DNA of 5,789 nucleotides, from NCBI GenBank assembly GCA_015489255.1, contig WGAD01000281.1, forward strand, positions 1 to 5,789. Direction: 5' to 3'. This DNA comes from Anaerolineales bacterium. Lineage in GTDB: Bacteria; Chloroflexota; Anaerolineae; Anaerolineales; Villigracilaceae. A program made the translations under genes and the position numbers. Numbering within the stretch: the stretch's first letter is position 1; the number at the start of each line of letters is the position of its first letter. Below the pieces are notes generated by a model. It ran no database searches. It saw nothing but the letters and a program-made list of their open reading frames with translations, and had not been told where the DNA came from. Shown here piece after piece: positions 1 through 4,711 of this stretch.

Positions 1-1
1 A

Positions 2-616
2 GATAGAGTTTAGCGCATCTTGGCGTACGTCTTTTTCCAGAGGGATGTTGTTCACCTGGTTGTAGGCGCTTTCCAGGTCGGCCTGGGCTAGCCCGTAGTT
101 GCTCTGCATCAAATACAGGCGCGCGCGGCTCAGGGATTGCAGGGCGCCCAGGATCTGGGTTTGCCGTTGCATGTCTTCCAGGCTGGCGGCCAAGGCTTCT
201 TGTCCGTCGCGGTTGGTTTGCAGCGCGGTTTGTAGATCGTCCAGGGAGGTTTGCAAGAGAGCGATCTCCTCCAGGGCGGTTTCGGCGGCAGCCAGGCGTT
301 TGGCAAAGGTTTCTTGTTCCGCTTGCCAATCGGCAAAAGACTGGCTGTTTGCGCTTTGTGCGTTTTCCAGCTGGATGATCCGTTCTTGCAAGCTGGCGAT
401 CTGGGTGGCTTGGGCTTCTATCTGGCGGTTGAGTCGGGCTGTATTGTCTTCCAGGGGGGCGAGGTAGCGGTTGTAGAGCAGGGGAGCGCCAAAATAGACC
501 GCCGCCAGGATGGCGGCCAGCAGCGCCAAGTTGAAGAGAAAACGCAGCAGGTTGAGCAGGGCGCGGCCCAGGCGGGCCAGGGCGCCTGGCTGCGGTTGGG
601 AAGATGGCGTGGTCAT
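2..616 (-). CDS. Membrane-anchored coiled-coil protein, 3' part outside the window
   Basis: Function not recognised. The frame is open without a stop from the ATG at 616 to the window edge, giving 205 visible residues; the C-terminus is missing. Residues 1-20 are Pro/Ser/Arg-rich, and residues about 22-47 form one hydrophobic membrane segment. Arginines at 15, 18 and 25 suggest an N-in topology with the rest outside the membrane. Residues about 55-155 are rich in Leu, Gln, Glu and Ala with heptad-like spacing, as in a coiled coil. A further amphipathic helical region (about 157-205, containing SRARLYLMQSNYGLAQADLE) follows. This order (short tail, single membrane helix, coiled coil, helical-repeat-like tail) recalls HemX/mitofilin-type proteins, but only in topology; no homology is claimed. 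The start overlaps the stop of the upstream gene as ATGA (613-616), so translation is probably coupled. Base and codon use match the neighbours. Confidence 0.8.
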   Translation of the reverse strand, partial: MTTPSSQPQPGALARLGRALLNLLRFLFNLALLAAILAAVYFGAPLLYNRYLAPLEDNTARLNRQIEAQATQIASLQERIIQLENAQSANSQSFADWQAEQETFAKRLAAAETALEEIALLQTSLDDLQTALQTNRDGQEALAASLEDMQRQTQILGALQSLSRARLYLMQSNYGLAQADLESAYNQVNNIPLEKDVRQDALNSI

Positions 617-1341
617 TGGCTGCCTCCGGGGGTGACGAACAGGGCGTTGAGCAATTCTCTCAGGCTTTGCAAGAAATCGGTAAATTGCTGATTGGCGCGC
701 GCCTGGCGCTCCAGGCTGGCGGACATTTCGTCCAGGCGGGTTTGCATTTCGTCCAGATCGGCTTGCAGGGCTTCTTGCTCCGCTTCCAGCGCAGCGGTGC
801 GCTGGTGAATGTCATCCAGTGCCTGAACGCGGGCGCGCATGGCCGCCACCTCGGTTTGCAGCCCCTCTATCTGGAGATACAAGGGCGCGTTGTCGGCGCG
901 CAGCCGACGTTCCAGGCGCAGGTTTCCGATGCGAACCAGGGCCAGGGTGAACAGCAAGGCCAACCCCAGGCCCCAGATCAGCGTGCGCAAGGTGATGGGA
1001 TCGTCGGCGTGGTTTTGCCAACCGGCTTCCAACTGCGCCCAGGTCTGGCGACCTTGAGAGACCGCCACTTCTAGACGCTTGCTGGCGCGCGATTTGAAGG
1101 TTTCTCGCTGGGCAGCGGAGGGGGCATCCGGCGCCGCGGCGGCTTGCTCGTCCAGGTGGGCGGCGAGGGCTTCCAGGCGGGCGAGGCTCAAGCCACGAAC
1201 ACGCTGCGCGCAGTCTTCCAGCGAGAGAAAAGGCCGTTCTTGCAGCAGGCGATCGGCCAGGGCCGGCCCGATGCCGGGCAGGCTGAGCAAGGTTTGGCGG
1301 TCTCCCTCGTTGAGTAGGGTCAAAAGATCGGGGGTAGGCAT
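613..1341 (-). CDS. Helix-hairpin-helix / transmembrane / coiled-coil protein
   Basis: A 242-residue protein of unknown role. Residues about 15-63 match a helix-hairpin-helix domain of the ComEA type: LLSLPGIGPALADRLLQER, then FLSLEDCAQRV and a second GLS-containing hairpin. This fold normally binds DNA without sequence preference. A polar Ala/Arg/Lys linker follows, then one membrane helix at about 119-137 (LIWGLGLALLFTLALV). An acidic, Leu/Glu/Gln-rich coiled coil spans about 155-235. In ComEA the membrane anchor is N-terminal and HhH is C-terminal, so this is the reverse order. Positive charges flank both sides of the membrane helix, so topology is uncertain; a cytoplasmic HhH is simplest. 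The start at 1341 is chosen because AGGAG lies 8 nt upstream; the longer ATG at 1377 has no such site and overlaps the likely -10 box. The stop overlaps the start of the following coiled-coil gene by 4 nt. Confidence 0.85.
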   Translation of the reverse strand: MPTPDLLTLLNEGDRQTLLSLPGIGPALADRLLQERPFLSLEDCAQRVRGLSLARLEALAAHLDEQAAAAPDAPSAAQRETFKSRASKRLEVAVSQGRQTWAQLEAGWQNHADDPITLRTLIWGLGLALLFTLALVRIGNLRLERRLRADNAPLYLQIEGLQTEVAAMRARVQALDDIHQRTAALEAEQEALQADLDEMQTRLDEMSASLERQARANQQFTDFLQSLRELLNALFVTPGGSQ

Positions 1342-1349
1342 AAGTATTT

Positions 1350-1354
1350 CTCCT
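1350..1354 (-). promoter_or_regulatory. Ribosome binding site deciding the HhH gene start
   Basis: AGGAG, read on the minus strand, lies 8 nt before the ATG at 1341. It favours this start over the in-frame ATG at 1377, which would add 12 residues rich in Pro, Glu and Gly that do not resemble part of the HhH domain. Confidence 0.75.
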
Positions 1355-1375
1355 GGGGGAACTTCCCGTGCCTTC

Positions 1376-1404
1376 ATTGTACCTGCTTTTTGGGCAAAGA
1401 AAAA
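1376..1404 (-). promoter_or_regulatory. Probable promoter of the HhH/coiled-coil operon
   Basis: The hexamer TACAAT at 1381-1376 (minus strand) is one mismatch from the -10 consensus. Initiation about 7 nt downstream would give a leader of roughly 28 nt that includes the AGGAG site. At 17 bp spacing the -35 position (1404-1399) reads TTTTTC, a poor match, and it falls in the T tract of the hsp20 terminator. The assignment therefore rests mainly on the -10 box and its placement. Confidence 0.45.
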
Positions 1405-1423
1405 ACGGCGGACAAGCCGCCGT
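1400..1423 (-). terminator. Intrinsic terminator of hsp20
   Basis: On the minus strand a perfect 7-bp GC-rich stem (ACGGCGG / CCGCCGT, 1423-1417 with 1411-1405) closes a 5-nt loop. It runs directly into six T residues (1405-1400), then C and further T. It begins about 20 nt after the hsp20 stop codon, which is standard for a Rho-independent terminator. The T tract is present only in the minus-strand direction, so it is not bidirectional. Confidence 0.88.
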
Positions 1424-1442
1424 CGTGGTGTGAAAAAGGAGG

Positions 1443-1826
1443 TTATTTACGCACGATCTTGATGCTCTTGGGGCGGGCCGCGTCGGCTTTCGGCAGGTAG
1501 AGGTTCAGAATGCCGTCTTTGATTTGCGCTTCGGCCTTGCTGGCGTCCAGCGGGACGGCGAATTCGAGTACGCGGCGGAAGTGGCCGACGGGAAGTTCGC
1601 GCAGAAGGTAGGGTTCTTCGTATTCCGGATAGCGCCCCTCAATGCTGACCACGTTGTCCAACACCTGGATGTTCAGGTCTTCCGGCTTCAGGCCGGGCAA
1701 GAAGGCGATCAGCTCAAAGCCATTTTCTTCTTCTCGGACGTTGACCGCCAGTTTGTACACTCGTTCTGCGGGGCGTTGTTCTTCTTCCCAGCGAACCGGC
1801 GCATAATTGCGAATGTAGAGAGCCAT
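1443..1826 (-). CDS. Hsp20/alpha-crystallin family small heat shock protein
   Basis: A 127-residue small heat shock protein: an ATP-independent cytoplasmic holdase that oligomerises and keeps unfolding proteins soluble for refolding by other chaperones. The N-terminal arm is short (about 25 residues). The alpha-crystallin domain spans about 25-113, with the typical AFLPGLKPEDLNIQV segment near 41-55 and the KDGILNLYLPK segment near 103-113, the equivalent of the family's A-x-x-x-n-G-v-L signature. The C-terminus carries the I-x-I motif (I122-K-I124) that docks neighbouring subunits. AGGAGG (1838-1833) lies 6 nt before the ATG. The gene stands alone between a terminator on its 3' side and a divergent gene 130 bp away. 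The intergenic region holds an inverted repeat that may be its heat-shock operator. Confidence 0.95.
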   Translation of the reverse strand: MALYIRNYAPVRWEEEQRPAERVYKLAVNVREEENGFELIAFLPGLKPEDLNIQVLDNVVSIEGRYPEYEEPYLLRELPVGHFRRVLEFAVPLDASKAEAQIKDGILNLYLPKADAARPKSIKIVRK

Positions 1827-1868
1827 CTTTTGCCTCCTCTATGGTGTTGTAGTTTTCATTCTGGGCTT

Positions 1869-1899
1869 ATGGTAGCCGCTTTGCGTAAGAAAAACGCAA
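1869..1899 (-). promoter_or_regulatory. Tentative hsp20 promoter
   Basis: On the minus strand TTGCGT (1899-1894) could serve as a -35 and TACCAT (1874-1869) as a -10, with a 19-bp spacer. Transcription would start near 1862, giving a leader of about 35 nt. Both hexamers are imperfect and the spacer is long, so this is a suggestion. Its interest is that the -35 and spacer coincide with the inverted repeat at 1880-1900. Confidence 0.3.
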
Positions 1900-1900
1900 A
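1880..1900. promoter_or_regulatory. 7-7-7 inverted repeat, possible HspR/HAIR-like operator
   Basis: Perfect inverted repeat TTTGCGT-N7-ACGCAAA in the hsp20/M23 divergent intergenic region. With a one-base bulge (A1901), two more pairs (G1878-C1903 and C1879-G1902) extend it. The arm length and spacer equal those of the HAIR element bound by the heat-shock repressor HspR (CTTGAGT-N7-ACTCAAG), and 5 of 7 bases per arm agree. It sits 54-74 nt upstream of the hsp20 ATG, where a repressor would block RNA polymerase. It is not a terminator: it follows no gene on the plus strand and has no T tract in a useful position. Confidence 0.4.
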
Positions 1901-1944
1901 AGCCGCGTTGAAAATTCGTTAATCTGCGAGCCAGAGGAGGCGGG

Positions 1945-1950
1945 TATAAT
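1945..1950 (+). promoter_or_regulatory. Consensus -10 box for a leaderless M23 mRNA
   Basis: A perfect TATAAT ends 6 nt before the ATG at 1957, so the usual initiation distance puts the first transcribed base on or next to the A of the start codon. No good -35 is seen at 16-18 bp spacing (bases around 1921-1928). A purine-rich AGAGGAGG (1933-1940) lies 16 nt before the ATG, too far for normal Shine-Dalgarno use, and it would be upstream of the transcript. Confidence 0.55.
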
Positions 1951-1956
1951 CGGCGC

Positions 1957-2655
1957 ATGAAGAAGTTTTTGCTTTCTGTGCTGGTGATCGCGGGGATTGT
2001 GGCAGCCTGGTTTTTCCTGTATGGCTGGCCCGGGAGCCGGCGCAGCCGGAAGGTGCTCGCCTGGCTGCGCGACCCGGAGGCCCACGAGGAATGGCGGGTG
2101 GAAGCACGCTCGCGCTGCGGCGCGGCGCCCTTTCTTTTCCCGACCGAGGGGATGATCGGATACATCTGGGGCGATTCTTTCCGCCCCGGGCATCGCCATC
2201 AGGGGCTGGACATCTTCGGCGGCGCCGATCCCGGCGAAACGCCGGTTTATGCCGTGGCCGATGCTTATCTCACCCGCTTGCCGGAATGGAAATCGGCGCT
2301 CATTTTACGCATTCCGGACGATCCGCTGAGGCCGGGAGGACAGATTTGGGTTTATTATGCGCACATGGCCGATGCCGAAGGCCGTTCTTTCATCAGCGAG
2401 GCCTTTCCTGCCGGAACGTATGAGAAATTTGTGCCGGCGGGCACGCTGTTGGGCTACCAGGGCAATTATTCCGGCGATCCGCTGCGCCCTGTGGGGGTGC
2501 ACCTGCACTTGTCCATCGTCCGCGATGATGGCGCTGGAGGTTTCCTCAACGAGACTGCGATCGCCAATACGTACGACCCTTCCCCTTATTTTGGCATGGC
2601 GCTCAATGCGGCCACCAACCCCGAGGCCGTGCCGACTTGTCAGGAGATTCCTTGA
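1957..2655 (+). CDS. Membrane-anchored M23 (LytM-type) metallopeptidase
   Basis: A 232-residue zinc endopeptidase-like protein. Residues 2-3 are lysines followed by one hydrophobic stretch (4-23), so it is a signal anchor or uncleaved signal peptide and the catalytic part is outside the cytoplasmic membrane. The M23 core is complete: H81-x3-D85 (HQGLD), H136 in the YYAHM segment, and H182-L-H184. By analogy with LytM, H81, D85 and H184 bind zinc, while H136 and H182 take part in catalysis. Such enzymes cut peptide cross-links of peptidoglycan, or lose activity and regulate other hydrolases; here all ligands are present, so activity is likely. There is no LysM, SH3 or coiled-coil targeting domain, and no lipobox. 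The stop overlaps the start of the next gene by one base (TGATG). Confidence 0.88.
   Translation: MKKFLLSVLVIAGIVAAWFFLYGWPGSRRSRKVLAWLRDPEAHEEWRVEARSRCGAAPFLFPTEGMIGYIWGDSFRPGHRHQGLDIFGGADPGETPVYAVADAYLTRLPEWKSALILRIPDDPLRPGGQIWVYYAHMADAEGRSFISEAFPAGTYEKFVPAGTLLGYQGNYSGDPLRPVGVHLHLSIVRDDGAGGFLNETAIANTYDPSPYFGMALNAATNPEAVPTCQEIP
2642..2647 (+). promoter_or_regulatory. Ribosome binding site deciding the SDR gene start
   Basis: AGGAGA inside the 3' end of the M23 gene, 7 nt before the ATG at 2655. It supports the ATG over an in-frame TTG at 2637, which would begin upstream of this site and add only six residues before the Rossmann fold. Confidence 0.7.
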
Positions 2656-3320
2656 TGCCAGAACCAGTTGTCTTGATCACGGGCGCCGGTCGCGGCATTG
2701 GCCGCGCTCTGGCGCAGGCCTTTGCCGCCCGGGGCGCGCGGGTTTGTTTGAACGATATTTCGCCGCTCAATGTGGAAGCGTTGGCGGAAGACATGCAGCG
2801 CCAGGGGTTGCTGGCGCACTCCTTTGTGATGGATGTGGCCAAAAAAATCAGCGCGCAGGCGCTTTTGAACCAGGTGACGGATGCCTTCGGGCGGCTGGAT
2901 GTGCTGATCAACGCGGCGGCGGTGGAGCCGCAAGCTCCGGTGTTGAAGGTGGATGAGTGGGATCTCTTGCGTACTTTGCAAGTGAACTTGTTGGGCGCTT
3001 TTTTGATGACCCAGTCGGCAGCGCGGGTGATGCGCGCCCAGGGCGGCGGCTTGGTGCTCAACCTGGTGGATTTGCAAGGGCGAGAAGGGCAGCCGGAGCG
3101 AACAGCGTATGTGTCCAGCCAGTATGGCCTGGCCGGTTTTACGCGGCAGGCAGCGCCGGAACTCGCCTCGGTGGGAGTGCGGCTCAATTTGCTGGGTACC
3201 GGGCTGGGGGCGCTGGCCTCTCACCGCCACCCGCAGGTGGGACGGACGGCGGCAGCCCTGGCCTTTTGGCAGGGTGACTGGCGGACGGCCAGCGGCTGGC
3301 TGGTGGAAACGGGCGATTAG
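2655..3320 (+). CDS. Short-chain dehydrogenase/reductase (SDR) family protein, catalytically atypical
   Basis: A 221-residue Rossmann-fold protein of the classical SDR family, which normally oxidises or reduces alcohol/carbonyl groups with NAD(P). The cofactor-binding TGAGRGIG (9-16), an acidic residue after the second strand (D35 in CLNDIS), a D60-V pair, NAAA (86-89, replacing the usual NNAG) and N111 are present. The active site is altered: the catalytic Ser position holds D139 (NLVDLQG), Tyr is kept as Y152 exactly 13 residues later, and the YxxxK lysine is Q156. The C-terminal part is short compared with the usual 245-260 residues and ends in GWLVETGD instead of the typical VDGG tail. 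It may bind a dinucleotide without ordinary dehydrogenase activity. It is translationally coupled to the M23 gene. Its 3' end faces the PAP2 gene with only 19 bp between, and no terminator is visible there. Confidence 0.85.
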   Translation: MPEPVVLITGAGRGIGRALAQAFAARGARVCLNDISPLNVEALAEDMQRQGLLAHSFVMDVAKKISAQALLNQVTDAFGRLDVLINAAAVEPQAPVLKVDEWDLLRTLQVNLLGAFLMTQSAARVMRAQGGGLVLNLVDLQGREGQPERTAYVSSQYGLAGFTRQAAPELASVGVRLNLLGTGLGALASHRHPQVGRTAAALAFWQGDWRTASGWLVETGD

Positions 3321-3339
3321 GCGAGAAGCCCCTCTGCGC

Positions 3340-3897
3340 TTACCAGAGCGGAAAGTGAGACCAGCCAAGGTACCAGGCGTACACGGTTGGGTACACCGCC
3401 CAGGCGATGCGCCCACCGATCAGGCCCAGCAGGGCGCCGGCCAGCACATCGGAAACGTAATGCACGCCCATAGCCACCCGCGCCAGCGACACCAGCGGCC
3501 CCCAGATCAGCAAGAGCCATCCCAGCCAGGGCGGCCCCAGTTGCCAGGCCAGCATGCCCAGCAAGAACGCGCGTGCAGCGTGCCCGGAGGGAAAGGAGTG
3601 CGGATCGGTGCTGCGGTAGAGCAGCCCCCATTCACCCGCCGGTCGCTGGCGCCGAATGCTGAATTTGAGCGCCAGAACGATGAGGGCCATAATGCTGATG
3701 CCGCCAAACTGCACCGCGGCCCAGCGCTTCCAAAACGTATCTCCCAGCAGCCAGAGCGCAACCAGCCCGGCAGCCCAAAACCAGGAATCGCCGGAGTGGG
3801 CCAAAAAAGCGGCCAGCGTGCGGAGCGTCCCCTCTTTTTCGGCAACCCGCAGACGCTGCGTCCAGGCGCGATCGGTTTGCAGCAGGCGATCCATCAT
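3340..3897 (-). CDS. PAP2-family membrane phosphatase
   Basis: A 185-residue integral membrane phosphatase of the PAP2/type 2 phosphatidic acid phosphatase family, which removes phosphate from lipid phosphates, isoprenyl diphosphates or related compounds at the membrane. All three signature motifs are complete: K78-x6-R85-P86 (KFSIRRQRP), PSGH at 103-106, and R140-x5-H146-x3-D150 (RVAMGVHYVSD). H106 and H146 are the expected nucleophile and charge-relay histidines. About five hydrophobic segments lie near 38-51, 64-78, 107-120, 122-138 and 150-168. The ATG at 3897 overlaps the TGA of the nucleotidyltransferase gene (ATGA); a second in-frame ATG follows directly at 3894. AGGAGGG (3916-3910) lies 12 nt upstream, so some coupling to upstream translation is likely. 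The substrate cannot be read from the sequence. Confidence 0.92.
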   Translation of the reverse strand: MMDRLLQTDRAWTQRLRVAEKEGTLRTLAAFLAHSGDSWFWAAGLVALWLLGDTFWKRWAAVQFGGISIMALIVLALKFSIRRQRPAGEWGLLYRSTDPHSFPSGHAARAFLLGMLAWQLGPPWLGWLLLIWGPLVSLARVAMGVHYVSDVLAGALLGLIGGRIAWAVYPTVYAWYLGWSHFPLW

Positions 3898-4682
3898 GGG
3901 GGCGGCGCTCCCTCCTGGCGGGGCTGCAAGGCGGCGCGGAGCAAGGCCAGCTGGTGAGGTTTGTCCACGTCCATGGCGATCTCGGCGTAGGGGTTGATGA
4001 TGGCGCGACCGGTGAGCCCCAGCTTGCGGCTCACCCGGCTGACCATGTCTTGCAGGGTCAACCGACGTAAGGCCAGCAGGAAGAGGGTATCGAACCCGAT
4101 CAGCGCGGCTTGCGCCAGCGGGCGCTTGCGCCGCCGGATCAGCTGTTCCCAGGGACCGCTTTCTTCCGTCAGCAGGCGCAGGCGGCCAACGTTCATATCG
4201 CCGCCGCACACCTCCACATCGCGGAAGCGGGTGTAGGTACGCCGTGAACCCGGGAAGCGGGCCTCCATGGTTTCGCGGGTGACGACGTTGTAGTAGAGGT
4301 CTTCCTCACTGTGAGAGACGGTCTCCAGCAGCCAGTCCACCATTTCGCCGGTGATGGCGGGGATGTCACCCGAGACGAAGATGCCGTATTCTGCACCAGG
4401 GTTTTGGCGCTGGATTTCCCGGGCGCCAACCCGCATGTTTTCCAGCAGGCTGCCTTGCCCAGGCAGGTGGGCGCTCAATTTCTGGCTTTTGGGAGCCTCC
4501 TCCGGGCGTAGGCCGACCAACACCACGTTTTCCACGCCCTGCGCCCGATCCAGGGCTTCCAGTACCCATTGCACCATGGGCTTCCCGGCAATTTCAATTA
4601 ACGATTTGGGGCGTCCCCCGGCTTCCTCGTACAGGAGGTCGCCCGGTTGAGGCACGCCGCCGGCCATGACTACGGCATCCAT
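3894..4682 (-). CDS. MobA-like nucleotidyltransferase (NTP transferase family)
   Basis: A 262-residue GT-A-fold nucleotidyltransferase, a family that joins an NTP to a phosphorylated sugar, alcohol or cofactor to give an NDP-linked product. It shows the N-terminal DAVVMAGG nucleotide-binding start, GGRPKSLIEIAGKPMVQWVLEA (residues about 22-43, with the conserved P-K pair), the metal-binding acidic segment SGDIPAITGEMV near 104-115 and a C-terminal EIAMDVDKPHQL segment near 236-247, which matches the family's closing D-x-D-x-P element. The insert between these (GSRRTYTRFRDVEVCGGDMNVG) is not typical of MobA itself, so molybdopterin as substrate is not implied. The start at 4682 is supported by AAGGAGG 7 nt upstream. 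The gene follows the 302-residue dehydrogenase-like gene after 29 nt and is coupled to the PAP2 gene. Confidence 0.85.
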   Translation of the reverse strand: MDAVVMAGGVPQPGDLLYEEAGGRPKSLIEIAGKPMVQWVLEALDRAQGVENVVLVGLRPEEAPKSQKLSAHLPGQGSLLENMRVGAREIQRQNPGAEYGIFVSGDIPAITGEMVDWLLETVSHSEEDLYYNVVTRETMEARFPGSRRTYTRFRDVEVCGGDMNVGRLRLLTEESGPWEQLIRRRKRPLAQAALIGFDTLFLLALRRLTLQDMVSRVSRKLGLTGRAIINPYAEIAMDVDKPHQLALLRAALQPRQEGAPPP

Positions 4683-4689
4683 GAGGTTG

Positions 4690-4696
4690 CCTCCTT
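4690..4696 (-). promoter_or_regulatory. Ribosome binding site deciding the nucleotidyltransferase start
   Basis: AAGGAGG, 7 nt before the ATG at 4682. A longer in-frame reading from a TTG at 4715 (overlapping the upstream TGA) would place this site inside the gene and add eleven residues ahead of the DAVVMAGG motif, which normally lies at the very N-terminus. Confidence 0.8.
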
Positions 4697-4711
4697 CGGC
4701 AGGGGTGCGGT

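Noticed and set aside
1..1200. Dense recurrence of CCAGG-type words suggesting a repeat array
   Set aside because: It is explained by frequent CTG and CTGGA(A/C) codons for Leu-Glu/Leu-Asp in the two coiled-coil genes. No regular DNA period is seen.
3321..3339. Possible bidirectional terminator between the convergent SDR and PAP2 genes
   Set aside because: No stable stem with a T tract can be formed in or around these 19 bases. The ends of both transcripts are unexplained by the sequence.
2640..3416. Long minus-strand open frame of 258 codons opposite the SDR gene
   Set aside because: It shows the composition of an antisense shadow (His/Arg/Gln-rich, no domain). The plus strand carries a clear Rossmann motif and a ribosome binding site.
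3109..3957. Long plus-strand open frame of 282 codons opposite the PAP2 gene
   Set aside because: The product is full of Arg/Pro/Gln/His repeats without motifs, while the opposite strand encodes a complete PAP2 protein with all three signatures. GC-rich antisense artefact.
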